From assembly GCA_907165065.1 (NCBI GenBank), contig OU015530.1, positions 48,531,465 to 48,595,464 of the forward strand: a stretch of 64,000 bases of DNA, given 5' to 3'. Shown here one piece after another: positions 1-11,700 of the stretch. The notes under the pieces were generated by a model. It was not told the origin of the DNA. It made no database searches and saw nothing but the letters and a program-made list of their open reading frames with translations. Made by a program: the position numbers and the translations under genes. Position 1 is the stretch's first letter, and each line of letters begins with the position of its first letter. Source of the DNA: Caprimulgus europaeus (Eukaryota; Chordata; Aves; Caprimulgiformes; Caprimulgidae).

Positions 1-1520
1 TTTTTTCCATTTGATGGACACCATGAATATTATTATTATTCTGCTCTGATGCAGTCAGGGGAGCTAATCAGTTTTAATCTTAAAATAACATTTTTGTCCT
101 CCAAGCACATTTATAGTTATGCTCAATCACATGCTGTGAACATATGAACAAAGCAATCCCTCATAGATCTTTATGGTCTCCTTATCATAGGCAATGAGTA
201 TGTAGCAGGGTATGACATGAAAGCATGTAAAAATCCATTTCTCAGTCAAAACACTGTTTCCTCGCCTGTTAGATTTAATGCTATGTGTGCTTCCAGTAGG
301 CATTTCTGTGCTCTTCCAGACACAGGGTCTGACAGCATCATTGGAAGCCTGTGCCTGTGTATTGTCATAGGAAATCTGGAGATACTCACTCCAGGACACT
401 TGGGGTTTTGGGGGTTTTTTGTTTGGTTGGGTTTTTTTTAAAGGATGCTTCATACAGGATAAAAACTGTTTTTCAGGAGCTCTTTTTATTAAATCCTGAG
501 AAGTTAGGTTATTAAAGCTTCAACAGTAGGCAGACAGGTATCTCTCTAAAACCTGTGAAATTGTCCCAGCCTTGTGTTCCATTTGAAGGCAGAATTGTAT
601 TCCAAAGGAAATAAACCTTGGCACCTTGCGTAGTGTTCCACGGCCTGAGATAAAATGAGCTTTGTTTCCTCTCAGCTTTAGACATCGTTGGACTGTCATG
701 TGCTAGAAACACTGGAGCTCTACATACTTTTGAAGATCTTTTGACAATGCATCTCTTTCTGCACTGGATTTAAAATATGCATAGAGTGTTATATATTTTC
801 TTGTTGGTTACATAGTCTTCCAGTCCTTCCAAAGGATACAAGGTCCCTCAGCCCCACGGGAGCCCCTGGTGCACACCTGTAAGCCCTGTGCCCATCCTTC
901 CCTCTTCACACACTGTGGCAGCTGGGCAGGTCTCAGTTGGCCGCAGTGAATCTCAGATCCTTTAAAATCTGTGTCTTCTTTTTACGTGTTCAAGTTTGGG
1001 AAATGGTAGTTTTCTAGAGAGCGTATCACATTTCATGCAGTGCCTCCTGCCAAAAATAACCATTGTCTTGCTTTTGTTAAGACTTTTGGACATTAAGACT
1101 GTTCATTGTTGCAGATTTCACATGCAAATCACAGCCAGATACCAAAGCCCTGTCTGAGGAGACAGCTGATTTCTTCATCTTAAAGTTGATTATGAAGATT
1201 GCATCTGCTTTGTGTTTCTTTTTTATTAACGTATTTGATATTTGTGTTTTAAAAATAGAGGGGTTTGTTGATGCCTTTCCACTTTTGATTCAGAGCTAGT
1301 GATGCTTGGCCTTTAGATCTAATGGTTGCCCTATTTGTTCTTTACTAGCAAATTTTTGTTAGAGTAAGGGCAAATGGAGCTCACATAAGCATCATAACAG
1401 AAAACAGGATTAGTTCAGTCTGCAATGCTTTGCCACATAATTCTCATTTTGAAAGCAGTCTGGGAATTGCAAGTGGACAGGAGTAACCTTTATCAGGCCA
1501 ACCTTTGCACAGGCTGTCTC

Positions 1521-1538
1521 TTCCTTCCTTCCTTCCTT
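1521..1538. repeat. (TTCC)n microsatellite
   Basis: Four and a half perfect units of TTCC inside the first intron segment. It is short and probably of no function, but possibly length-polymorphic. Confidence 0.8.
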
Positions 1539-4092
1539 ATTAGATAAGGACATGCACTCTCACTCACGGAGAAAGGATCATAATTGTTTTCCTTCACACA
1601 GATACTCTCACAAAACGTTATAGAGATGACATTAACAGCATGCTGAAATGCAGCCGCACGTGGGATTTTTTTATTCTGACAATGAATTATCACTCTCTGC
1701 AGCAGGAAGAAGACAATTTGCCTCCAGGTACTGGTGCAAACCTTTAGGGAACCTTTAATAATAAAGTCTTTAGAGAACCTTGAATGGTTACCTACAGCAG
1801 AGAGGAATTCTGGCTCACTTCATCTGAAAGATTGATCTCTCTAGGTGTGTGCAGACATAGTCTAAAGCTATGCAGACCTCATTTTTCATACCTCAGCAAG
1901 TGCTGTGCCTTCAAGAAATGGAAAATGTTCGTTTCAAAGTAAGCAATTGGTCTCAAACTTCATGCTACAATACCTCAGCTCTATCTTATGCCTTCCACCT
2001 GCATCACGTGTCATTTCAAACTGTGTATTGTGGAGGATTTGACAATGAGCATCGCTGGCAAGTCTCTGCCCATCTGTGGTTGGGACCGCGTTCCTTGGGT
2101 TATTTCACCTGGTCTCCACTGGCTCCCTGAGGTTTTTTTTCACCCCCACAAAATTCAGCAAAACAAAGTGTTTGTGGCAAGTGAGGGTTGCCAAAGTAGC
2201 AGATTAGCATAAATTACCAAAATAGCAAATAACACCACTGACAAAACAGTGTGTCCTGAAAATCTATTGCCTTTATGGGCTGGAGAGGGTTTTTATTTAA
2301 GGCAGAAGGAGGGTTTTTTTATTTTTATATTTTTTTTCAGCAGCAGATGATTTGGTGTCCTTTTTTTCTACTTACAAAGCAGTTTTCAGTATTGCAGTTA
2401 TTCAGTTTACATTACTCAAAAGAGATGCCGGTAGCTTGTGTCTGATATCTGAAATAATCAATGCCTTTAAAGCCAGTAGTCTTTTTCCTGGCCCACATGG
2501 AAGCTTTGACTGCTTCGTGCAAATGACTGCATTTTCAACTCAAACTCAGTTTTTCAAACTTACAAGTTTTACTCACTGCTCTGGGCCTGTCACGCTGAGG
2601 TATGAGAAGCAGTGAAGACAATCGTGTTTACGTTCTTGACTGTGTAGGTAAGGTTGTGGTGTGTCTGGGATGTGTGAGGCTCTCAGCTTGAGATGGTTTC
2701 AGATCTTCCACCTCCTGGCTGTCAGTCCCATAGCTCAACACCACTTGAGTAGTTAGAAACAATTGCTTCTGTGGGGCAGCAGGTACCTGCATGGGACAAG
2801 GGCTGTCAACCCCTTCTTCATGTCTATGTTCTCTGCAATGCCTCTTGCTTTCAAGTCAGGATGAAGCTACCAGAAGCAGTCAGGAGGTAGTGATAACTAG
2901 TTAGGAGGTGTGAGACTGAGACTGAAAGTGGGAATGATGGACACAGACCAGCAGACTACCAGAAAGCTTCATTGTGTTCATACTGTAGGATCCTCAACTG
3001 GAGCCCCTGTGGCCTATGGGAACAGTGTCTATCACAATTTCTCTACCTCAGTATCTTGATTTGCTTTTTTTCTTGCAAAGCAGGATTTAGTGGGGACACC
3101 AAGGGCATAGCATAGGATTTGAAAGCCTGTAAAACACAGTGGATATTGTCCATGCATGGTGAAATTCTTCCACTCTTTTGGTGTAGTGTTGCGTCACATA
3201 ACTGTCTAGTCATGTTGTCCTTTCAAATGAAAGAATTAACTGTACAGAGGAGAACTGAGGTGAAGGTTTAGATGCTATTGGAGATGAGGTTGTCCTGTGA
3301 AACGGTCTGTTATTAGAAACTGTGACATGTGAGTAGATTGTATTAAGTAATCTTTACATGATTCTCTCTGCTTGTGTGTGAACAACTACAAATGAATGAA
3401 TCATACTTATGTGGACATGCTCTAAACTGCTTGATATGGCACCACATGGAAGCATGTCCATTCTTTCTTGTGTTATCTAAAAACCTCAAACTGGTAATAC
3501 AAGTTTCCTTTTCCTGTTGTTTTGTTTTGCTGTGAGAAGAGCTTGACAGATTATTTCTTAATTTCTTTCCATCATAAAGTTTGCTTTGAATACATCAATA
3601 GATTAAGGCAACTGTTCTGTATTTCTGGTTGCTTCCATGGTTAAGTGTTCTTTATGGTTGATTTGAAAGATATTTTAATTTGATCTTATGACTCCTTAGG
3701 CTATTTTCTGTAGAATCATTCTGTGAATAAAGGGTTAATATGCACATTTACATCCAAGGCTTTGCTCTGTTGAAGAGCCTAGTGGATAGATGTAAACTTC
3801 ATGAAAGAATCATGACAAGACACTATACATAAAGCGGACATAATGCTGTAGAAGCACAGCATCTCTTAAAGAACAACTATGGCCTAGACTTGAAAATCAT
3901 TACATGACTTTTTAGCCTCACTGCCTATATCCCCTTGATGAAAGTAAAATGTATTGTGCTTTCTCTAATGGGCACTTGACTCTCTGTAGTGCTCCTGAAA
4001 TGTGTCTGTAACTATTCATTGAAATGGTTATTGACAAATCAAATTAGATCAGCATAAACAGCGATACCGTTACCACTGTGTGCCCACCATAA

Positions 4093-4770
4093 CATCACAG
4101 AATGGCACACAGAATCACAGGATGTTAGGGATTGGGAGGGACCTCAAAAGATCATCTAGTCCAATCCCCCTGCCAGAGCAGGAACACCTACAGTAGGTCA
4201 CACAGGAATGTACCACACAGATTTTAAATATCTCCAGGGAAGGAGACTCCACAACCTCTCTGGGCAGCCTGTTCCAGTGTCCTGTCACCCTCACAGTGAA
4301 AAAGTCTTTCCTTATGTTTACATGGAACCTCCTATGCTCCTGCTTGCACCTGTTGCTCCTTGTCCTACTGTTGGACATCACTGAGAAGAGCCTGGCTCCA
4401 TCTTCCTGACATTCGCCCTTTACATATTTCTAAACATTAATGAGGTCCCCCCTCAGTCTCCTCCATACTAAAGAGGCCCAGCTCCCTCAGCCTTTCTTCA
4501 GAAGGGAGATGCTCCACTCCCTTAATCATCTTTCTGGCTCTGTGCTGGACTCTCTCAAGCAGCTCCCTGTCCTTCTTGAACTGTGGGGCCCAGAACTGGA
4601 GACAATATTCCAGATACGGCCTCACCAGGGCAGAGTACAGGGGAAGGAGAACCTCTGTTGACCTACTAACCACACCCCTTCTAATGCACCCCAGGATGCC
4701 ATTGGCCTTCTTGGCCAATCTTAAGGGTTGAAGGCTTTCTCCAGGTGGAAGCATCTGTAACCCCTATTTC
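4093..4770 (-). mobile_element. CR1 LINE fragment 1 (3' end plus RT C-terminus)
   Basis: This is a 5'-truncated CR1 retrotransposon in antisense orientation. Its 3' end lies at about 4093, where ATCACAGAAT-type tail units begin. On the minus strand an open frame at 4437-4754 encodes the end of the reverse transcriptase, with motifs such as [35 protein letters not shown] and [13 protein letters not shown]. These are typical of the CR1/non-LTR RT thumb region. The copy lacks the endonuclease and most of the RT, so it cannot move on its own. A second CR1 follows directly. Confidence 0.93.
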
Positions 4771-4772
4771 CT

Positions 4773-5640
4773 AGAATCATCACAAAATCACAACATGGTT
4801 GAAATTGGAAGAGACTTCTGAAGGTCATCTGGTCCAGCTCAAGCAGGGACACTTAGAGCAGATTGTCCAGGACTATATCCAGGTGTGAATATCTCCAAGA
4901 ATAGAGACTTGACAACCTCTCTGGGCAACGTGTGCCAGTCACCCTCACAGTAAAAAAGTGTTTCCTTATGTTCAGAAGGAGCCTCATCTGTTTTGGTTTG
5001 CGCCCATTGCCTCTGGTCCTGTCACAGCACCACTGGAAAGAGCCTGGCTCGGTCTTCTTTACGCTCTCCCTTCAGATGTTTGTACACTGAGGTCCCCCCT
5101 AAGCTTTCTCTTCTTGAGGGTGAGCACTCCCAGCTTACTCAGTCTTTCCTCAACAGTACCTTAGTTATCATAGTGGCCCTTCACTGGACTCTCTCCAGTA
5201 ACTCTGTGTACTTGGAGGCCCAGAACTGGACCCAGCATTTGAAATGTCCCTCACTAGTGCTGAGTAGAGGGACACTCTACTGAGAGGATCACCTCCCTCA
5301 CCTGCTGGCAATGCTTTACCTAACATGGCCCAGGATACCATTTGCCTTCTTTGTGCAAGGGCACGTTGCTGTCTGACATTCAACTTGGTGTCTGCCAGGA
5401 CCCCAAGGTCCGTTACTACAAAGCTACTTTCCAGCCAGTGAGCCCCCGCCCATGCTGGTGCAGGGGATTGTTCCTCCCCAGGTCCAGGACTTTGCATTTG
5501 CCTTTGTTGAACTTTCTGAGATTCCTGTCAGCCCATTTCTCCAGGGGTCCCTCTGGATGGCACAGCCCTCAGTCACTCCTCCCAGCCACACGCTGTCATT
5601 TCCCAGGAGATGCAAAAGCAGGCACCACCTGATGGCTTCA
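4773..5640 (-). mobile_element. CR1 LINE fragment 2
   Basis: A second antisense CR1 starts with TAGAATCATCACAAAATCAC directly after fragment 1. Its body is more diverged: the RT reading is broken by frame changes, and pieces recognisable on the minus strand include NGLTGISESSTKANAKSWTWG, a decayed version of the CR1 'ADRNLRKFNKGKCKVLHLG' region. It ends about 215 bp before the exon at 5857. The 5' border is approximate. Either two independent insertions or one rearranged element would explain the tandem arrangement. Confidence 0.85.
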
Positions 5641-5856
5641 GTTCTCTTTATGATTTATGTTGTTACAGATAAGAAGATATCTAGGTTGTGGAATTCCTTT
5701 ATCAATGTACAAATGAGTTTTGCTAATCAGCTGAGTTGCTTAAAGGAAAGAGACTTGTTTTCCTTGCAAGATAATGTGCCAAAGGATAATAATGTTTTTA
5801 ACCTGTAATCACTTCTAATAAATTCTGTGTATTGCTTGTATTTTGTCATCTCTTAG

Positions 5857-5980
5857 GATGCAGGAAGTCAACAAATAGGCTTTTTACTTGGAAGCTGTGG
5901 AGTTACTGTGGCCTTGACTAGTGACGCATGCCATAAAGGACTGCCTAAGAGCCCCACAGGGGAGATCCCACAGTTTAAAG
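5857..5980 (+). CDS. DIP2C: DIP2C exon (first in window), ANL domain 1 core
   Basis: It encodes 41 codons plus one base, from DAGSQQIGFLLGSCGVTVAL to GEIPQFK. The acceptor is TCTCTTAG and the donor GTAAGC, with phase 0 in and phase 1 out. The GFLLGSCGVTVALTSD stretch matches a beta strand/helix of the N-terminal ANL subdomain ('...ALLT' in fatty acyl-AMP ligases). The one extra base joins with GC of the next exon to restore Gly before WPKLLWF. Confidence 0.95.
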
Positions 5981-6601
5981 GTAAGCTTATCGTGGATATC
6001 AGGGTTTGTTTGCTGCAGGAACAATCATTCCACTTGTGTGGTTGTAGTGGGTGAGGATCAGGCCTGTGATGAAACACTTGCCCCAGGAGCAGCCGTGGCT
6101 GCGGAGACACGATCGGCCCGGCACGTGTCACTGGCTGGCTGGAAGAGATGGCTGCTCCCGCCTGATGGCTGCCGAGCAGTACGAGTGCTCCTGCTCTGCT
6201 TCTCCACTGCCTCAGCCGGGCTGCTGGGATCACCTGTGGCCACAAGCAAAATTAAACCAACTGACTTAGGCCTGCGGTAGAGGAGAAGCATTTGTACGAT
6301 TCAGTCCTATAGCTAAGTGCTAGGGAGAGTAACCGCTGACAGCAGAACAATAATAAACTATTTGGATCAATAACAGCTTAAACTGCCCAGCCATTTCTTC
6401 AGGGACTGTCTGAGAAGGCCACGGTGGCCATGTTAGGAAAGCAGTTCTGGAAAACGTTCTTTCCTATGCTGCACTGAGGTTTAAAAGAAGCAATGTTTAC
6501 ATAATGGTGACACAGGCGTTTGTGGGAAAAAATATCTGTCAGAGAAGAGTTTTGTCTTGTCTTGTCAGAGCAACAAAAGCTGACTTTCCTTTGTACCTCA
6601 G
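5981..6601 (+). other. DIP2C: Intron, 621 bp, with a GC-rich patch
   Basis: A clearly GC-rich, CpG-containing block runs from about 6036 to 6290 in otherwise AT-rich sequence. No splice-compatible conserved exon was recognised in it. It may be an unrecognised repeat. Confidence 0.8.
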
Positions 6602-6711
6602 GCTGGCCAAAGCTGCTGTGGTTTGTCACAGAGTCTAAACACCTATCCAAGCCACCTCGCGACTGGTTCCCACACATCAAGGATGCAAACAATGACACAG
6701 CTTACATTGAG
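6602..6711 (+). CDS. DIP2C: DIP2C exon, ANL domain 1
   Basis: It encodes (G)WPKLLWFVTESKHLSKPP and on to NNDTAYIE. The acceptor is ACCTCAG and the donor GTGAGT, with phase 1 in and 0 out. The AYIE end leads directly into the P-loop-equivalent segment at the start of the next exon, where FAAL enzymes have 'AFLQYTSGS'. Confidence 0.95.
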
Positions 6712-8082
6712 GTGAGTTAATGAAGATACATCCTCTCCTCGAACCATTGCATATGGCACTTCTGGATTAGGTAAACATTATTATTAATTCACTAGTCACA
6801 GAAGCAAATAACATCCTGTTTTAGCCTGTTAATAAGTAATATTTTCTAATAAATTATGTTGGATATTGATTTCAGAAAAGTTAATGAAATGTTAAATTGC
6901 ATTTTGAGGATTTCTATGTTAATGTTTTTAAGTCATCTGTGTAGCTGCCACAATATTATATTAAAGTTGCCTTGATCAGTCTTGGTCTTGTTCACGGTGT
7001 GGGCTTGCCCACTAGCCTTGGGATGGGTAGACGGCAAGTTTCACAGTGAAACTTCAGCTCATATATCACAATCTCCAGTCCTTTTGAAAGAGAAGGAACT
7101 TCTGATTCAAATGCTTGCTGTCACTTACTGCTTTGTGAGTCACACTCTCCCCAAGAGACCAGCATCAGGAAAGGGAAACTAGCAGTGCTTTTAAGATTAT
7201 TTTTTCTCTCTTTTTTTTCATTCTTTTTTCCTACTTTGCATAGATTCAAATGCCTCAAATTCAGTGATGTTAATATGGAATTTTAATGATTATTCAAAGG
7301 GAATAAGTTGAAGTGAATGGAGCAAAGGTATTTCCTATCTTCACACAATGAGAACACTGGGCTAGAGAAGCAGAGGTGTCTCAATTTTCAGTCTTGCTGA
7401 TTATCTTAATCATGGAGAAAGTTAAATGTTTAATTTACTTTAATTGCCACTGATAGTTTTCAGACTCTTGCATAAAGTTGCAAAAATTACTGCAATCTTC
7501 AGCAGTGGTGTCCCACCTCTTTTTTATGCTGCTTTCTCATGACACTTTCATTTTCTTCTGATCAAAGAGCTTCTGTCTTTCAGACTGTATACATATTCAG
7601 ACTATATACATATAGATTATTATAGCATACCCAGCAAGGATTTTGTGGTCAACTCTTATCCTATGCTTTGTAAGACACAGAAAGGAGAAGCTCAGGTTTA
7701 TTGATTGGCCTATAAATCTAACATGTGAACACTGGGCAGTCTGAACTAGGCTGTTCTCTGCTAAATCTAGCCCGTCCTTTAGTCATTAACGTGATCAGAA
7801 TTGTTAGAGTTATTTTTTCATAATGCTTATATTTAAAAAAGCAGATGGATTTCTGATTATCATGCCTGGGAAGCCTCAGTCACAAAGAAAAAGCCCATCT
7901 GAAAAAAGCATCTTCTAACAAAAAAATGCCTCCCAAATTGCTCAGTGCTGCTGCCTTCTTAAAATAGAGTCGTTAGAGGTGTCCATCATTCACCTACCTG
8001 GGAAACACTTCAAATGTAGCTATTAAATAATGGAAATAGGGCAACTATTGCACATTGACTTTCTCTGCTTATTTCTTTTTAG
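6712..8082 (+). other. DIP2C: Intron, 1371 bp
   Basis: AT-rich with T-rich tracts near 7200. No gene or repeat could be supported. Confidence 0.7.
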
Positions 8083-8185
8083 TACAAAACATGTAAAGAT
8101 GGAAGTGTGCTTGGGGTTACTGTGACAAGGATTGCACTGCTGACACACTGCCAAGCTCTGACCCAGGCGTGTGGATACACAGAAG
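8083..8185 (+). CDS. DIP2C: DIP2C exon carrying the degenerate P-loop of domain 1
   Basis: It encodes YKTCKDGSVLGVTVTRIALL through QACGYTE. The acceptor is CTTTTTAG and the donor GTATGG, with phase 0 in and 1 out. By position it aligns to the ANL A3 motif (Y-TSGSTG-x-PKGV), but the Ser/Thr/Gly-rich loop and its lysine are replaced by KTCKDGSVLG. The following GVTVTR-IALL still matches the 'GV-V(T/S)H-NLL' context, so the fold is kept while ATP phosphate binding is probably changed. Confidence 0.95.
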
Positions 8186-8532
8186 GTATGGAGAACACTT
8201 CCCTTGCTTCATGCTTAAAACCAAGTGTGAATTGTAATTTGTTTCCCATCAGGCTGTGTCTTATGTTTTACACAGCTCTGTGTCAAAGGCTTCTAGATTT
8301 AATAACCTGATTTTTTTTCATCAGTTTTAGAAAATATATACACATTTAAAATATCTTTGTGAGACAAATAATGTCCTAGCCAATACAAATCCTGCAGTGG
8401 AGACTTTACTATGAAAGTTAAGCTTCGAGGTCATCAGTCATGTTATACTGAAGCTTCCTTCCTTTGAATGGGTTTGCCTTGGGTCAATGCCATGTTCTAA
8501 AAAATAAACTCTCTTTTGTTTTTTTTGAACAG
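8186..8532 (+). other. DIP2C: Intron, 347 bp
   Basis: Ends in a T-rich tract before the GAACAG acceptor. Nothing else was seen. Confidence 0.75.
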
Positions 8533-8597
8533 CTGAAACAATTGTGAATGTACTAGATTTCAAGAAAGATGTTGGTTTATGGCATGGGATTCTTACA
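8533..8597 (+). CDS. DIP2C: DIP2C exon, ANL domain 1
   Basis: It encodes (A)ETIVNVLDFKKDVGLWHG and ILT. The acceptor is TTGAACAG and the donor GTAAGT, with phase 1 in and 0 out. The region corresponds to the segment around A4 in ANL enzymes (the 'PLYHDMGL' area of FAALs), here DFKKDVGLWHGIL, which lacks the His-Asp pair. Confidence 0.95.
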
Positions 8598-10437
8598 GTA
8601 AGTATGTTTTTTTATTTTATATGAGTATTTGAAAATAAACTAACATAATATGGTTATTACTATCACAAACTGGGATGTCCTGCAGTTTCTTCTGATACAA
8701 ATTTTTCTGCTTTGTAATCAAAAAATATATGACTGAAACCAGTGGTCTTCTGCTAGTGCACTTACCCATAATGAGCACCATAGAGATGCCAGTGTATTTT
8801 TATGCGTCATGTCAAATACTCTGGCCCCATTCTTACCATTACCTTATTCTTATCTTACTGTTGTGTGATTTTGAGATCAGAGTTTATAGCAGAAACAAAT
8901 TAAATTAATACTTGCCTCTGTAAGGATATGATCCAATGATATAGCTGTATTGCCACTGACTTCTGTATCAAAACTCTCACCAGCAGGTGGTTTTGCTAAC
9001 ATTAAAGCATTTCTGATACTTTAAATTGCATTAATTGTCTACTTGCTGTTTGAATGTCTTCCTTGATTGACATGGGAGGCAATTGACATATCTTCAAGGA
9101 TTGCTTCTAAAGGTGCTGCTGCAGTCAGTGACGGACAACATATTTACTATTCAGTCATCATTTTAGGAACAAACACCAAGTTTTGAAGGGTCACTCTTTG
9201 GGGGTCCCAGGATGTACAGGCCCTACATGCTGTGATTCCCAGGGAATTGATACACTTTTCCCATGCAGTGTTATACTGTTCTTAATATCAAAGGGCAGTA
9301 ATAACCCTTCTGAAGCAGAAACAATCTATTGGGCTTAATGCTCGTAAGTATCTCATGTTAAAAAACTGTCTTTAGCATTGAACATGAAAGCAAGCATCTG
9401 ATAGAGCTTTTCTGTGCCTTCCTTTGCTGTTAATCTTCATATGAACTTCATTTTTTTCATAACTTGCCTGTAAGTGCTTTTCCTGTATTTACACTTTTAC
9501 CAGACTGAAGGGGAACTATCTTTTGCAAGTCTACAAATGTTTAGATGACTAATCCACAGGGACACTTAACCTTTCTTAAGCCTAGGTTTTCCAAAGCAAA
9601 TACTGTATTTAACCTGAGCTGTTGTGAGTGGAGACATGCTGCACTTGGAAGATGTTTCTAGGTGGTAACAGCAGTAAAGCAGCAGCTCATTTACAGGCTG
9701 GTTGTCTAGTAGTAACACTGAGAAATCGCTAAAGCAATTGACTGCCTCAGGCTGGGAGATCAGGTTTGGATCTGTAATTTGTTTCACTCAGCTGTTTTTT
9801 CTAAAATTCCCACGATTTTTCATGACCTTGTTGAAAATAGTGGAATTAGCCCACCTGGAGAAGGACTAAAAAAATCCTTAATTTATTTTCAGTTAGAATA
9901 AGTTGATCTCTGCTTAATCCGTAACTTCAATTTCTCTGTCTACTGTCTTTTAAATAATTTGTGCCCCACTACCATTAGTAGTTTTTCACTCTTCACTGAA
10001 ATTTATTTCTTTAGACAGACATACTGCTGTTACCTGTCTTTCTGAGTAAAGAGTCTTCATATATACTTAAGTTTAGCAGGCTTAAGGATAATATTAGCCT
10101 ACATAGCAAACCTGCAGACATTGTTCATCCAATGTATTTTTATTTTTTCTATTTAAAGTAAATTGCTTAGAGTATAAATGGAAAGAAAATTTGTTTCTTT
10201 TTATTTCAGTACCACTTCAAAGTTATGATCTGATTAGTCTAAATCCTTAACCCTTAATTAAAGCATTAGAAAATGAGGTTCTGTTTCATCTTAATGTAGA
10301 TAGCTAGATACAAAAAGATAAATGCCAGCACTGACAACAAAACAAGCATAGAATGATCTGCATAGATACCCCTGCCCATAACACAATATAACAGTTACCG
10401 CTGTTGTATAAAACCCATTTATCTTATTTGATTTCAG
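8598..10437 (+). other. DIP2C: Intron, 1840 bp
   Basis: AT-rich. No supported repeat or gene was seen; short open frames such as 9566-9787 on the minus strand look like chance. Confidence 0.7.
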
Positions 10438-10531
10438 AGTGTCATGAACATGATGCATGTTATAAGTATTCCATACTCCTTAATGAAAGTGAATCCACTG
10501 TCATGGATACAAAAAGTCTGTCAATACAAAG
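10438..10531 (+). CDS. DIP2C: DIP2C exon, ANL domain 1 (paralogue-diagnostic)
   Basis: It encodes SVMNMMHVISIPYSLMKVNP and LSWIQKVCQYK. The acceptor is TTTCAG and the donor GTAAGG, with phase 0 in and 1 out. The MNMMHVISIPYSLMKVNPLS wording agrees with DIP2C as I recall it and differs from DIP2B (HVVSVPYALMKVNP). The matching FAAL segment places the lipid tunnel near here. Confidence 0.95.
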
Positions 10532-10648
10532 GTAAGGAACAAGAACATACACAAGTATGCATGACAGTCAACATCAAAAGTACAAGTGGATAATACAGCT
10601 GTATAGTTTTTATATGGTGTATTAGTAATCTTCCCATTCTTATTGCAG
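10532..10648 (+). other. DIP2C: Short intron, 117 bp
   Basis: GTAAGG...TTGCAG, an unusually small intron for this gene. Confidence 0.9.
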
Positions 10649-10768
10649 CAAAAGTTGCCTGTGTAAAATCCAGAGACATGCACTGGGCGTTGGTGGCACA
10701 TCGAGATCAGAGAGACATCAACCTTTCCTCACTGCGTATGCTGATAGTGGCTGATGGTGCAAACCCAT
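10649..10768 (+). CDS. DIP2C: DIP2C exon, ANL domain 1
   Basis: It encodes AKVACVKSRDMHWALVAHRD and then QRDINLSSLRMLIVADGANP. The acceptor is ATTGCAG and the donor GTAAGC, with phase 1 in and 1 out. The split W codon (T|GG) joins to the exon at 11586. LSSLRMLIVADGANP corresponds to the 'LSSWR..LNGAEPV' strand of FAAL proteins that precedes A5. Confidence 0.95.
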
Positions 10769-11585
10769 GTAAGCTGTGCTTCTGCAGTCCCATACAGCAT
10801 AGGAAGTATTTTCTGTCTTGCATTTACAGTATCAAATTTTCAGTCACCTTAGCTAAAACATTTTAAAAGTATAGGAAATATCAAATAAAACTATATGATA
10901 TTTCTAGAAACAGTAATTAATTTTTATTTTTTAAAAATATAATTTTCTTTAGCTAATCCTGAAGCAAACTTGATATTCTACATGACATAAATTTTGGTAA
11001 ATCCAGTTTTGGCTACCATAACAGTCATATATCAAGACTGAAGTAAATAACCTTAACCTATAGAAAGGATCAGAACATTTCTTCTGAATGATGGTGCTCA
11101 GATGCAGAAGTAACTGAGAATTTTAGGTGAATACTTACACTACTCTGGGGAACCACACCTGGATCACTTCATGACAGTTAATAGCTTGAACTGTTTCTAT
11201 ATATTATTTAAGATATTGATGTGTAGGTGTTCTGCTTGTTTGTAGTAGTTTGCAAAGAGTTTCTGAGTTAAATCTTTAATTGTGTCATCCTAAAAAAGAA
11301 AACTGTAATAAAATTTGTACTGTAAATTTAGCTGTAATGGCTTTTCTATGTAAGCATAGTGAAAGGACTTTATGCTCAAAGATTAGCCTTTATTCTCTAT
11401 ACCCATACACAACAGTACATCCATACATATATATACTTGTAGCAGATACGACTTCTTTCCCAGTAGTCATGGGTGCTTTTTAAATTTTTTCTTCTGAAAA
11501 GCCTATATATTCAAGTTTGCAGTTTGAATAGCACTTCAGAAATTGGATTGTTTTCCTCCTCTGATTTTTTTTTTCTTTACCCCAG
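10769..11585 (+). other. DIP2C: Intron, 817 bp
   Basis: AT-rich, with a pyrimidine-rich 3' end. No repeat was recognised. Confidence 0.75.
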
Positions 11586-11700
11586 GGTCTATTTCTTCCT
11601 GTGATGCATTTCTCAATGTCTTCCAAAGTAAAGGTCTAAGACAGGAGGTCATTTGTCCCTGCGCTAGCTCACCAGAAGCTCTCACTGTGGCTATTCGAAG
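11586..11700 (+). CDS. DIP2C: DIP2C exon, A5-equivalent of domain 1
   Basis: It encodes (W)SISSCDAFLNVFQSKGLR and QEVICPCASSPEALTVAIR. The acceptor is ACCCCAG and the donor GTACTG, with phase 1 in and 2 out. CASSPEALT sits where ANL enzymes have the A5 motif (YGLAEAT), so the aromatic ring contact is replaced while the Glu is kept. Confidence 0.95.

Larger units (their letters stand above)
1..5856 (+). other. DIP2C: Intron of DIP2C (5' part outside window)
   Basis: No exon of the preceding DIP2C coding region (ending around the VPIEVPLTRK stretch known for the family) was found here, and no open frame looks conserved. The stretch holds a short TTCC repeat at 1521-1538 and two antisense CR1 fragments at about 4093-5640. 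The rest is unremarkable AT-rich intron. Confidence 0.75.

Noticed and set aside
4437-4754. Minus-strand frame as a host gene
   Set aside because: It is the C-terminal part of a CR1 reverse transcriptase in a truncated copy.
1-5856. An earlier DIP2C exon (family sequence ...VPIEVPLTRK)
   Set aside because: Looked for the expected peptide in all frames and did not find it; the preceding exon must lie upstream.
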